Origin: Platanthera guangdongensis
Taxonomy: Eukaryota; Streptophyta; Magnoliopsida; Asparagales; Orchidaceae
Assembly (NCBI GenBank): GCA_039583875.1
Contig: CM077167.1
Coordinates: 155,693,545-155,757,544 of the forward strand
DNA length: 64,000 nt
Direction of reading: 5' to 3'
Shown here: positions 43,273 through 54,074 of the stretch, one piece after another
Position numbering within the stretch: position 1 is the stretch's first letter
How the letters are laid out: the number at the start of each line of letters is the position of its first letter
Made by a program: the position numbers and the translations under genes
Notes under the pieces: model-generated
What the model saw: the letters and a program-made list of their open reading frames with translations, nothing else
Databases searched by the model: none
Told to the model about the DNA's origin: nothing

Positions 43273-44069
43273 ATTTACTCTTGACTGGAGAAATACCGCA
43301 TTATATTGATCTTCTATTCATTATCAATATTCTTTTTTTACAACTGTTGTATGAGTCTGGAAGAAAACGCTGAGCTCCATCTTCAAGCTATTGATCTACT
43401 TAGGAAGGTTCGTTTAGGATGATCATGAGGATTCCTCGGATTTTCACTCTCAATAGGGACACATGATTCAAAGGATTTCTTTTGAAAACCCTGAGGTGTA
43501 AATTTTTGTTCAAGCTTGGATTTGGTGGCACTAATCAACCCCAAAACGACTTGGTGATTCTACACGCCTAATCTGCTTTTCTAGTACCTCCTTATTAGGA
43601 TGTTTCTTCCTTACATTTTTTGAATATTTCCTTTAATGCTCTATTTTTTTATAGATCATTTGAAAACTCACCATATTTTTTTTTCCAACAGTTCATGTGC
43701 ATCTTTTGAAAAAATATAAGTCCATGGTTGAAGGTCATACAATTGTATTTCTTTGAAGGAAATTGTGTTATTTTTTCTTTCATGAAGGATTGATTTTCTA
43801 CTGGTACTTTTCATACGCCATAACAAAGATTCAGTCCTTTGTCAACCCACCTATTATAGCTTAGAGTTTCCCTCATTAAGCTGGATACCCTTTGTATTAC
43901 CTATATCAAAGGAGGTTGATCAGATATCATCACTATTTAGCATCACAGAGGGCAAAGCAAATCAGATGGTTTATGGATCTTAGTAGGTGAGCTCAGCCAG
44001 GGCATTTCAGATGATTTATGTAGGTTGTTACAAACTCTCGATGGGGCCCAACTCTTTCAACCATGGGGG
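43273..44069. other. unassigned stretch right of Cop7
   Basis: No domain or long ORF recognised. At 44059-44077 the motif CATGGGGGAATTGATGCAAC resembles the polypurine tract and LTR start of Gyp1 and Gyp4. Confidence 0.35.
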
Positions 44070-44099
44070 AATTGATGCAACTTGTGGCGCATAAGATTG

Positions 44100-44814
44100 C
44101 CATGTTATTTTACTCGCATATTTTTGTTGTATTTTTATTCGCGCACGTCACTCGCGCATTTAATTTATTGTTCGAATGGTTTTTTGTATGTTCACTCGCC
44201 TTTTTCATGCACTGTTTATCATACCGTACCTTTGTTACAACTTATTGATGTGACTAATTAATACCATCATGAATTAAATGTTTCATCAAATTAGATCGTA
44301 GAAGCAATTATGCCAAGTGAATTATTTTCATAATAATTTTAATTTTAAAAAAATTATTTTGGAAACCCCTAAATCTTCCATCTAATATTTTTATTTAATG
44401 TAAAAACTTTTTAGGTAGTTCTTTCTTTCAGAAAAGTATCTCTTAATATTCCCTGGTTATAAAATTATAAAAATCTCATTCATATGAAAAAGCTGAGATA
44501 ATGGAACAAAGAATTTTATTTATATATTTGACACCTTCGACACCTGACCGCTTCTTCATGTTTAATCCACTCTACTTAATAGATCCTCAGTTACCTCGAC
44601 GACATCCTCCATGATTCTCCACTACTGTCGGAACCCTACTAGAAGGTCGATAACCCTTTCTTGATGTTCCTTCGACTGTTTAATCAAGTCTTGTCATCAC
44701 TGCCATTATTCCATGAACATACCTCTCCTATTCAACCTCAAGTACACTGGAACTTCTCTGGTCACATCTAAACTTCTTCCGACCATCCACAACCTCGTAG
44801 AACCTATGCCATTT
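44100..44814. repeat. duplicated non-coding segment, copy 1 left part
   Basis: From about 44100 the sequence matches 49890-50545: shared CTTATTGATGTGACTA, CAAATTAG(A/G)TC, GCAAGTGAATTA, TTTCTTTCTTTCA, CCGCTTCTTCAT and AACCTATGC. It stops exactly at the Gyp4 target site and continues at 48742. The TGATGCAAC edge suggests it may be an old gypsy LTR. Confidence 0.8.
44810..44814. repeat. left target-site duplication of Gyp4 (CATTT)
   Basis: CATTT before the LTR and again at 48742-48746 after it. Confidence 0.92.
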
Positions 44815-45992
44815 TGATGTGATCCAAGGTGGGGGTGTAGTTTAGAAATAAAATAAAATAGAGAACTTTAAAATTAAAGCGGCGTGAGAGGATTTGCGGG
44901 CTATTTCTAACGACTAAAGCGACCAAAGTGTCACAAACACTCGCAAAACTACCACGCGATTGTAGAGACGTCATGAGACATCATTCCACATGCACAAAAA
45001 TAATTGGTTGCATGCACGTGTAACAAAAAATAAGGGTAATCAGAAGATCTGTCTAATTAGGGCAAACTCTTAATAATTAACTGCCATTTTAAATGTTTAA
45101 GCACAAAATATAAACTGCAGGAGTGAAGCTAGGCGAAGCAAGGTATACCAACTAAAATCGAAGGAGTAGCGACCACTTCAGGATTTTCTGGAAGGTGAGG
45201 AAGGAGACTGGAGGTGGAGAGCTCGCTGGACGTCGGGGATGGGCCGATCGGGATGGGTCCCCGACCCGTCGGAACCCTAGGAAGGTTCCTGCGACAGAAA
45301 CGTCGGCCGATGAGAACTCTGCTTCATGATTCGTCGAAGAGGTTGGGCCGCCGATGCAGAGTCGTGATCTCTAGGAGTCGGGCTGGAAACGACGACTGGA
45401 GAAGAGGTGTCACGGCTCAGAGAGCTTGTCGCCGGGAATGACACTCACAGGAGGGAGAAGCTTCAGGCGGTGCAAGCTCGCCGGCACCGATCGGGAGCTC
45501 GGGTGGAACAGGGGAGGAATTGTGGAGTTAGGGCTGGCGCTGGATGGGGAATCAATAGAAACAAAAAAAAAGGTTTAATCAGTTCATTTTCCAGCCGGGA
45601 ATAATAGTGGGAGGGGTTGGCTTTTATAAGCTAAAGTTAGGGTTAATAGTTTGAGATGGGCTTTGGAGGTGGGCTTCAAAATGGGCTGATTTTTAATGCA
45701 TATATATATATATTTAAATGAAATTGGTAATTTTAAAAGTTTGCCCTAAACTAACCCTTCTCTTAAAATACCGGACCTATGCATTTAGGGGCACGTTGGT
45801 CGGTTACACCAACTAGTCAAATCAAAATTGCGCGACAACATGCGCGATACAAAATAACAACCAAGTTCTTATAATACGCGCGATACAACTCAAACGCTAC
45901 AAATAATTCAAAAATGCTCAAAAGCATGCGCTGCAATAATAAAAAACACGTGCAATAAAAATAGTAAAAACGAAGCGACGCGGGTTGCATCA
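44815..45992 (-). repeat. Gyp4 3' LTR (minus sense)
   Basis: 1178 bp, nearly the same along its length as 47580-48741. It has a minus-strand TATA box CTTATAAAAG at 45630-45621. Confidence 0.92.
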
Positions 45993-46383
45993 ATTTTCCC
46001 GGGGTTGTAAGAGCTCGACCCCGACGAGACTCGATGTAACCTGCAAGTAAAAAGTCCATGCGTCGATCGAAGAGATGCTGCATACTGTCCTGCTGATGCC
46101 ATGACTGTGAGCCAAAACCTGCAAGTAACCTCTCATCTCAAAAGCTCGCAATCCATTAGTCAAAATTTCATGCCAAACATTTAAATAAACAATAATTATT
46201 AGAGCTTTCAGAGGATGACAGAGGCGGTGTGTGGGAAAACATGTGGCAGTAGGGAGAACAGGAAGCAAGTGGAAACAAGCCGTGGAATCAGTAACTCATA
46301 ACGCAACATACTCTCGTCCGATAGACACCTACGAACGTCTGCTAGACCCGGATTGAATATCGTCTTAATTTCGCTCGTCAACA

Positions 46384-46830
46384 TCACACTCGAGTCACAA
46401 AATTTAAAAGGATCCCAATTTGACCATGTACAATTTTCCATAAAAATCCTTTGAAGCAGGTGTCCCGATGGGGAGTAAAAAATATAAGTATTGTCTCGAC
46501 TCCCTCAAGACTGCAAAACCTAGAAGTGCCCACGCTCGGATGATAGCGATGTAGTGGCTCAACATACGCGCCTACAATCAAAGGTAAGTGATGTGAACTA
46601 ATGGCGTGATCAATGAAGATAAAGTCAATATATGATGGTGACTCGAGTGCCACAGGTGAAGAGCCACCAAGCACAATATATGTGGGCTCAATGGTTTGTG
46701 GCGGTACTGTGCTAAGATCGCCAGGACATAAGACGCATGAGTCTGTGTCACCCAAGATGAGGGCCTCATCACTAACCAACTCCTCTGGGAGAAGAGAAAG
46801 TGATGATGTGTCATCTGAGGTGAGTGACAC
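46384..46830 (-). CDS. Gyp4 internal ORF, 148 codons, unknown function
   Basis: Open from MSLTSDDTSSLSLLPEELVS to the stop at 46384. Ser/Leu/Asp-rich at the start, later LIVGAYVEPLHRYHP and IFFTPHRDTCFKGF. No known motif is seen. It lies downstream of the repeat ORF on the element's sense strand and may be its continuation after a stop at 46918. Its coding nature is unproven. Confidence 0.35.
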   Translation of the reverse strand: MSLTSDDTSSLSLLPEELVSDEALILGDTDSCVLCPGDLSTVPPQTIEPTYIVLGGSSPVALESPSYIDFIFIDHAISSHHLPLIVGAYVEPLHRYHPSVGTSRFCSLEGVETILIFFTPHRDTCFKGFLWKIVHGQIGILLNFVTRV

Positions 46831-46917
46831 ATCACTAGTAAGTCCTCCCTGGAGTGGGGGCCTCAGGAAACCACTCGACGACTGAAGGATGTGAGTCAGT
46901 CGGGGAAAGTGGACACA

Positions 46918-47433
46918 CTATGTCAATCGGGAGGAAGGAGGAAAGAACTTATCTTCCTGGAGCAGGGGCTCAGGAAGAACGTCCTCGATCGAAGGGAGTG
47001 CTAAAGCGGGGACAGGTGGAGGTGCGACTTCAGTTGGGGTGGTAAAAATAAGTAGAAGTCCTTCCTGGAGCAGGGGCTCAGGAAGAACATCCTCGACTGA
47101 AGGGAGTTCTGTAGTGGAGACACGTGGAGTCACGACATCAGTTGAGGTGATAAGTATAGGATGAAAATTTTCTTCCGGGAGCAGGGGCTCTAGAAGAATC
47201 TCCTCGACTGAAGTGAGCGTCACAGTGGGGATGAGTGGAGCTAAAGTGCTCGTCGTGAAACTGAGGAGGTGTGGAGGATGAACGAAACGCCTAACCTCGG
47301 GTTCCACTACGTGATATGAAGTGGGAAGGTATGCAAGAGCAACATAATACGTGCACGTTGTCACCTTCAGGTTGTGAACAGAGGTGCACAACCCACGCAA
47401 ATTCTGTCGGACGTCAGCAGTGACACTCAACAT
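46918..47433 (-). CDS. Gyp4 internal ORF with 36-37-residue repeats, 171 codons
   Basis: MLSVTADVRQNLRGLCTSVH starts the frame. The second half has three repeats, each with (L/P)S(V/I)E(D/E)(V/I)LxEPLLxE followed by a hydrophobic TTPTEVAPPP-type spacer. It ends in PPSSRLT at 46918. A gag-like coiled start may lie just upstream (MNDLDERIRALMKD near 47470). No zinc knuckle is seen. It could be a structural protein of this family or a fast-changing relic. Confidence that it is translated is low to moderate. Confidence 0.4.
   Translation of the reverse strand: MLSVTADVRQNLRGLCTSVHNLKVTTCTYYVALAYLPTSYHVVEPEVRRFVHPPHLLSFTTSTLAPLIPTVTLTSVEEILLEPLLPEENFHPILITSTDVVTPRVSTTELPSVEDVLPEPLLQEGLLLIFTTPTEVAPPPVPALALPSIEDVLPEPLLQEDKFFPPSSRLT
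46953..47215. repeat. three tandem repeats of about 108-111 bp
   Basis: CTTCCTGGAGCAGGGGCTCA starts at 46953 and 47061, and the variant CTTCCGGGAGCAGGGGCTC at 47172. Each is followed by GAAGAA..TCCTCGA(C/T)(T/C)GAAG. The period is a multiple of three, so the reading frame is kept. Confidence 0.9.
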
Positions 47434-47579
47434 CCTTCATCAAAGCTCTAATACGCTCATCTAAATCATTCATCATTTTTTTAACAAAAACAAAAAAAAT
47501 TCTAAACCTATACTTGGAAAACGACTGGCGCTCGCCTATCCCACGATAGGAGTTAGATATCGCAGCAGCCACACCAAAC

Positions 47580-48741
47580 TGATGTGACCCAAGGTGAGCG
47601 TGTAGTTTAAAAATAAAATAAAATAGAGAACTTTAAAATTAAAGCGGCGCGAGAGGATTTGCGGGCTATTTCTAACGACTAAAGTGACCAAAGTGTCACA
47701 AACACTCGCAAAACTACCACGCGATTGTAGCGACGTCATGATACATCATTCCACATGCACATAAATAATTGGTGGCATGCACGCGTAACAAAAAATAACG
47801 GTAATCAGGAGATCTGACTAATTAGGGCAAGCTCTTGATAATTAACTACCATTTTAAATATTTATGCACAAAATATAAACTGCAGGAGTGGAGCTAAGCG
47901 AAGCAAGGTATACCGACTAAAATCGAAGGAGTAGCGACCACTTCAGGATTTTCTGGAAGGTGAGGAAGAAGATTGGAGGTGGAGAGCTCGCTGGACGTCG
48001 GGGATGGGCCGATCGGGATGGGCCGTCGGAACCCTAGGGAGGTTCCTGTGACAGAAACGGCGGCCGACGGGAACTCTGCTGCTGGATTCGTCAAAGAGGT
48101 AGGGCCGCCGATGCAGAGTCGTTATTGCTGGGAGTCGGGATGGAAACAACGACTGGAGAAGAGGTGTCGCGGCTCAGGGAGCTTGCCGCCGGGAATTACT
48201 CACATGAGGGAGCGGCTTCAGGCGGTGAAAGTCTCCGGCACCGATCGGGAGCTCGGGTGGAACAGGGGAGGAATCTTGGAGTTAGGGCTGGTGCTGGATG
48301 GAGAATCGATAGAAACCAAAAAAGGTTTAATCAGTTCATTTTACAGTCGGGAATAATAGTTGGAGGGGTTGGCTTTTATAAGCTAAGATTCGGGTTAATA
48401 GTTTGAGATGGGCTTTGGAGGTGGGCTTCAAAATGGGCTGATTTTTAAAGCATATATATATCTAAATGAAATAGGTAATTTTAAATGCTTGCCCTAAACT
48501 AACCCTTCTCCTAAAATACCGGGCCTATGCATTTAGGGTCACGTTGGTCGGTCACACCAACGAGCCAAATCAAAATTGTGCGACAACATGCGCGTTACAA
48601 AATAACGACCAAACGCTTATAATACGCGCGATACAACTCGACGTTACATAATAATCGAAAAATGCGCAAAAACATGCGCTGCAATAATAAAAGACACGTG
48701 CAATAAAAATAATAAAAATGAAGCGACGCGGGTTGCATCAC
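47580..48741 (-). repeat. Gyp4 5' LTR (minus sense)
   Basis: 1162 bp. Minus-strand TATA box CTTATAAAAG at 48382-48373 is the likely promoter. The primer-binding region GTTTGGTGTGGCTGC follows on the minus strand below 47580. Confidence 0.92.
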
Positions 48742-48960
48742 ATTTCCACTTTATATACTATTTTTTCTTTCCAATCACTTCCCATTTCATGAGCTGCCAA
48801 TACCTATTCGTCTAATTCATGCACTGCCGCCCTCTTACAACCCAACCCCAAGCCTTGTCGGGCCATCGAGAACACTTCATGTGGCTTGTTGCCTCTCCCC
48901 TACCTATGTATCCACCTATGACCCCTACAAATTCAACATTCATGTGGCAGTTATTGTTTT
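48742..48960. repeat. duplicated non-coding segment, copy 1 right part
   Basis: Continues the segment broken by Gyp4: GAGCTGCCAATACCTAT and CAAG(C)CTTGTC(G/C)G(G/A)CCAT match 50607-50690. It ends near the RTE fragment. Confidence 0.78.
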
Positions 48961-49770
48961 GGTCGATGAGACGCGCGAGGGTGTAACCGCAAAACTTGAA
49001 TCTTGGTGAGACACTTTAAAAAAGGAGTGTTTTAGGTTGAGCAAGGTAAAGACAGAGTATATGGAGCTTAAATTTAGCAGTACAAGGACATATGATTTCG
49101 TTATTAAGCTGAGTGATCAAGATATTTCCCATAGTAAGTGTTTTAAATATCTTGGATCGATTGTTCAAAAAGATGGAGGTATTGATGAAGATGTGACACA
49201 GAGAATCCAAGCGGGTTGGTTAAAGTGGAGAGGTGCGTCAGGGATCTTATGTGACCGTTTAGTACCATTAAGAGTTAAAAGAAAGTTTTATCGTACTGCA
49301 ATTAGATCTGCGATGCTCTATTGTTCTGAGTGTCGGGCAATTGATTGTGCGCATGAGCAAAAAATGCGAGTTGCGAAGATGTGAATGCTTAGGTGGATGT
49401 GTAGACACAAGACACTTGAGATTGGATAAAATTATGAATGAATGTATCAGGGATAAGACAGGAGTTGCACCAATTACAGAGAAGATGCAAGAAGCTCGAC
49501 TAAGATGGTTTGAACACGTACAAAGGAGACCATTAGATGCCACTGTTAGGCATTGTGAGTGTCTAGTCACTTGGCATGCTAAATTTGGGAGGGGTAGGCC
49601 AGTAAAAGACTTGGAATGAAAACTATAAGGAAAGACATGATGTACTTAGGCATTAGTGAGATTATGACTAAAGATAGGGCACGATGGCGACAAAGGATCC
49701 ATATAGCCGACCCCACTATTGTGGGATAAAAGGCTTGGGTGGTGTTGTTGTTGTTATTGTTGTTTGTGTG
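48960..49770 (+). pseudogene. RTE-type LINE 3' end (RT C-terminus)
   Basis: LVDETREGVTAKLESWRDTL is the end of the RT palm region; then KTEYMELKFS, CFKYLGSIVQKDGGIDEDV, RIQAGWLKWRGASGILCDRL and HEQKMRVAKM. After a shift at about 49380, RMLRWMC, RDKTGVAPITEKM and ARLRWFEHVQRRP follow. This is the familiar C-terminal end of plant RTE non-LTR retrotransposons. It closes with GCCGACCCCACTATTGTGGG and a (GTT)n tail at 49743-49765, as RTE elements do. Strongly 5' truncated, which is usual. Confidence 0.88.
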
Positions 49771-49784
49771 ATTTTATTTATGCC

Positions 49785-49905
49785 CAAAGACTTGATGTAC
49801 TTTGGCATTAGTGAGATTTTTGACTAAAGATATGACACAATGGCGACAAATGATCCATATAGCCGACCCCACTTTGATGGGATAAAAGTTTGAGTGTTGT
49901 TGTTA
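49785..49905 (+). repeat. second RTE 3' end in tandem
   Basis: Repeats the last part of the LINE (ACTTGATGTACTTTGGCATT ... GCCGACCCCACTTTGATGGG) and again ends in GTTGTTGTT. It has no coding part of its own. Confidence 0.85.
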
Positions 49906-50735
49906 TGATTTTATTTATATTCGCTCGTGGCATTCATGTACACAGTTTATGTGATCGCGTTGTTGTTATGACTTATTGATGTGACTATTAAAAAAGACTA
50001 ATCAATGATACCCTAAATAAAATGGTTCGTCAAATTAGGTCACAGTGACAATTAAGGCAAGTGAATTAATTTCATATAATTTTTATTTCAAAATATTTTA
50101 TTTTTGGAGGCCATATAAAAATTTTATTAAATATTTTATATTTAATATGGAAATTTCATAAGCATTTCTTTCTTTCATAAAAGTATCCTTTAAAATCCCC
50201 TATTAGAAAAAATCATATTCATCTAAAAAGGCAGAGAAGTATCAAAACGAAGTATTTTATTTCTCTGCTCGACTACATCTTCAATACTGGGCCGCTTCTT
50301 CATATTTAACCTCCATTTGCTTGATAGACCATCAATCACCCTCGACAACATCCTCCCAAGATTCAAAGTTGCTGCGGGAGCCCTAACCAAGGCTAGACAA
50401 TCTGATGTTGATGTTCCTCCTACGGTTTCAATGAGTCCCTTCATCATTGTCATTATCTTGATGTCTGCCTCACATGTTCAACCCTATGTACCCTGGAGCT
50501 TCAGCCACCGCCGAAGCTCGTCTAACTGTCCTAACCCTTCGAACCTATGCTATTTACACTTTCTTCATCCACTACTTTTCTAGCAAATTGTTGACCATTT
50601 TAGGAGCTGCCAATACCTATCCATCCAATCCAACCACTGCTCACGCCCCAATCCACACCAAGTCTTGTCCGACCATTAGAAACCCTTCCCGTGGCTGGTT
50701 TCGTCGCCTACACATGTCCAACCACCGAACATGAT
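49890..50735. repeat. duplicated non-coding segment, copy 2 (empty site for Gyp4)
   Basis: Matches 44100-44814 plus 48742-48960 as a continuous unit. At 50540-50560 it reads AACCTATGC-TATTT-ACACTTTC where copy 1 has CATTT, Gyp4, CATTT. No ORF of note. Confidence 0.8.
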
Positions 50736-52130
50736 CAATTTAATTGAATTAAAGATTTAAATTGTGGTTCTTGTTAAAACTCACGCTAACTTTTTGCCGC
50801 CTGAGGGCGACCTTATCACCAATAGAAGTGGTTTGGGTTTAACTGGGTTGTTTTTTCTTTCCTCTAAGATAGCACATTAGATACTTGGCTGTGATTGTGA
50901 GGGAGTCTTGATAGACAGAGAGATTTGAAACTTTCAGAATCCTCTCCAAAATTCTTCTTGTAAATACTTTGTTCCAATCAAATGAGGTTTTGAAACCTTA
51001 AAAGGCCTTTTTGGCATTTTCCAACTTATTTTCGTCTGTGTAGTGGAGCCTTCCATCTCCCGAGCTTCAGATCTTCCATTTGATGCTATCCCAACTGAGC
51101 TATCCCCATGTCCTCTTGTCTGTGTTCAGTCTCTCGCCCCAACGACAACAAAGAATCAACTGATCATCAATGAAGAATCTTTGTCGCTCTAGGAATCTCC
51201 GACTCGGCTCTCAATTGTAGTGTTTCCTCGAAGTTCATTGCTACATGGTTGTAGCATTTTTTCTCTCATTTGTTTCCTGGGCCATTGGAGCCGCGCCGAC
51301 AACTGATGCTTGATTTTATTGGGAACTTCGCAGAAGGATTCCTCTGGTGAAATACTCTTATCTAGGAGGCCAGTTGTTCAATCCCGAGCCTCAAAACCTG
51401 TTGTTTCCTAGTGATGGAAGGCGGAGAGTTAGTTGGGGTGTATGTCCCGCATCTCTGATGAAAGACGCCCCGGTGAGATGTCAGGGTGGGCCCCTGGTGG
51501 TGATGCCAGAGAGACAGTTAGTAGAACTTATCTTTGGATCTTGTAAGCGTTACTTTGATCATCTTTAATTTTTTTTCCAATGACTTCTCACATAATTGAT
51601 AACTAATAGTAGTTTCTTACTACTCCAGATTTTGTATCCAAATCTAATATGTTGTCAGTGCTCCCATTATTTTCTCTGGATGATGTATTTGGTGAGTGCG
51701 TTTTACGCTCTCTTCGGTTCAGCTGCAGCACTGGCAGAAATTCTTGTTGGAAACAATGGTGGTAGGAAAATTAATTAGACTGTTAGGAAAAACTCCATTT
51801 GCAGTGTTGTTTGAATCATAAACTGATTTATCTATTTGGCAATATAGTTTTGTAGTGACTGTTTATATTAGAATAAAATTATTTTGAATAATGCAAATAT
51901 TTTATATAAGAAACATTGCTGGCTTCTCTTTGGAAATTTAACACGTCCAAAATTACAATATTAAAATTAAAAAATATGGGTAATCATAGGTTTTTCTCAA
52001 TAGACAATCATGATCCTTCTGCATAATATATTGCATCCTCCTCCTGTGCCACAAATGTAATCGAACTCTAACTTCTAATAAACATATCTATAATTATCAA
52101 GTTATAAAGCTATTAATTGTAATATTGAAC
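50736..52130. other. unassigned region with possible exon fragments
   Basis: No transposon domain recognised. 51347-51568 is an open frame of 73 codons (YSYLGGQLFNPEPQNLLFPS) of unknown nature. At 51628 a TACTCCAG acceptor-like site is followed by 63 bases and a GGTGAGTG donor-like site (51690), which could be a small exon reading FVSKSNMLSVLPLFSLDDVF. These are weak signals. Confidence 0.3.
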
Positions 52131-52137
52131 TACAAAA

Positions 52138-52620
52138 TGCATGTTACCTATGATCATTTTGCAATTGATCCGCAATGAAGTCCCTTATTGCAGGCATCTC
52201 AACTGCTCCAGTTCCCTCAAATGTATTCGGATCAATGCTTGGATCTGTGTTGCTATTCATTTGACTAGTGCATGCCCTATGCTCATATGAACTAAAAAGA
52301 TGCATGCTACTTGTTATCATTTTGCAATTGATCCGCAATGAAGTCCCTTAATGCTGACATCTCAGTTTCTCCAGTTCCCGCAAATGTATTATGATCAATT
52401 CTTGGATTGTGATGTTATTCATTTGACTAGTGCCTGTTCTATGATCCTATGAACTAAAAAGTGCATGTTACCTATGATCATTTTGCAATTGATCTGCAAT
52501 GAAGTCTCTTAATGCAGACATCACAGCTGCTCCAGTTCCCTCAAATGTATTAGGATCAATGCTTGGATCTGTGTTGTTATTCATTTGACTAGTGCTTGTT
52601 CTATGCTCGTATGCCTCTAG
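52138..52620 (-). repeat. three tandem copies of a transposase C-terminus (about 162 bp each)
   Basis: GCAATTGATC(C/T)GCAATGAAGTC recurs at 52161, 52324 and 52485, periods 163 and 161. On the minus strand each encodes TSQMN, DPNTFEGTGA and RDFIADQLQNDHR, then a stop. The copy at 52462-52620 joins the transposase body; the other two lie past its stop codon. Confidence 0.92.
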
Positions 52621-52960
52621 ATGAACAAAAAATCTATCATGATTACATGCACCAAACTTTGGGGTGGATGTCTCTTAATATAAATATCTAGTGTCATTGT
52701 TGCCACCACAATCACACATTGTTTCGAGAAAACATTCGAGAGCATATCCCTAAATATTCCCCATTTCTTCTTACATACACTAAATCTTCGTTTGATAACA
52801 CTATGAAGTGAAGAGTGTGCTCAATTAAATATGTCACGATCTCTTTCGACTGTGCGATTGTCTCGAGCAAAGTCAGGATGATATCTAGTTTTAAGAAAGG
52901 GTTTCAAGATCCCCTTCTCTAATGGATATCCGAAAGAAAGAATATCATTTTACCTACGAT
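52621..52960 (-). pseudogene. PIF/Harbinger transposase (HARBI1-like nuclease) C-terminal fragment
   Basis: The minus strand reads FLKTRYHPDFARDNRTVERD, AHSSLHSVIKRRFSVCKKKW, FRDMLSNV and VIVVATMTLDIYIK, corresponding to the conserved NxRHSSLRNVIERxFGVxKxRFPIL and VxAxxxLHNxI blocks of DDE_Tnp_4 nucleases. Two in-frame stops are present (before AHSSLH and after FLFI). The first two catalytic acidic residues would lie upstream and are missing. It is a dead, 5'-truncated copy. Confidence 0.78.
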
Positions 52961-54074
52961 ATTTCGAAATGACTAACAAGATATGAAATGAGTAAGTATT
53001 TAAAGTATACAAATATGTCTAGCTAATAATTCACTGACCAAGTTGTCTCTTGTTTGAGATTATGTTATACAGGGTGTTTGTCACAATATAACAATTTATA
53101 TTCATGAATCACACTTACGGTCGTTCTATGATTTGACATTCATGATTCACTAGGTATGCTTACATTAGTTCATCATCATAAGTCATGAATTAATCATCAT
53201 TTCTTGTTGCCGTTCTTGTCACTATAGAAAACCCTAGTAGCAGTTTTCAGTCAAGCAACCCTCCTACTATACGGAATATTCAGAAAGGTCACTCGATTAA
53301 CAATAGTGTGGAAATGCAGTATAGATAAATCCAAAAAATGTGTATTCGAATATATTTTTAAGTGCTTTACTCAATAGTTAGGAGGATTAGGCGGAGCTAA
53401 AATGCTACGACCAATTGTTCAAAATATGATTATACTAACTCTTCAACACATGATAACATTATGTGCTTTGTGCTTGCATCCTTCCTGTTTGTGACTCTCT
53501 TGTGGTACTAGTAGCGAATCATTGGCAAATGCTGGTGCAAAAAATATTCTCTATGTATCCTCTTCATTGGATACAATTTTAGGCTGAAATTATCTCATGT
53601 GGCAACAACAAGATTATTCATTTTATCATGTCTCTCCTCTATCTCGGGCGATATTCCAGCATATCAAATTTTCTTTGCATTTGGAATCATTTAAAATTAA
53701 AAATAGGAGTTATAAAAGATAAAAAAGTAATAGTAGAAAATATTAATAGAATTTTTTTAGAAAACTACAAAATATTAGCTAAGCTCTCTCATATAAATCT
53801 TGCTTCCTCTCGCGCTTCAATTGATCACATTTGTTCTTCAATTGTGCCCGGTTATAATTTAAACTCGTATGCTCTTTGAAAGTTTTCATCTAAGTAGTCC
53901 AACTATTCATACTGAAGTGAGTGGTTGGCCAATTCCCTAACTTGATCTCTCTTGTATATAAATCTCAGAATAACATCACATGGGATGCTTTCATGTTGCT
54001 GTCATTCTACCTTCTCTTGGTTTACCCATCTATTTTTGTAATTAATTTTTAGTAGTGTATTCTTTCCACTAAAA
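52961..54074. other. AT-rich stretch without recognised features
   Basis: No domain found on either strand. The 53628-53879 ORF (83 codons, SLLYLGRYSSISNFLCIWNH) is Leu/Ser/Ile-rich and of low credibility. Confidence 0.4.

Larger units (their letters stand above)
44815..48741 (-). mobile_element. complete non-autonomous gypsy-type LTR element Gyp4 (3927 bp)
   Basis: Two LTRs of about 1.17 kb (44815-45992, 47580-48741), ends TGATG...CATCA, exact 5-bp duplication CATTT and an empty-site counterpart in the second copy of the host repeat. Orientation is minus: on that strand the purine tract CCCCGGGAAAAT stands before the LTR at 45992, and GTTTGGTGT follows the other LTR at 47579. The 1.6-kb interior has no gag, protease, RT or integrase I can recognise. 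LTR edges and polypurine context resemble Gyp1. Confidence 0.9.

Noticed and set aside
45214..45604. Arg/Gly-rich plus-strand ORFs in the Gyp4 LTRs (also 47973-48406)
   Set aside because: They are antisense to the inferred direction of the element and lie in the LTR leader; the two copies differ by frame.
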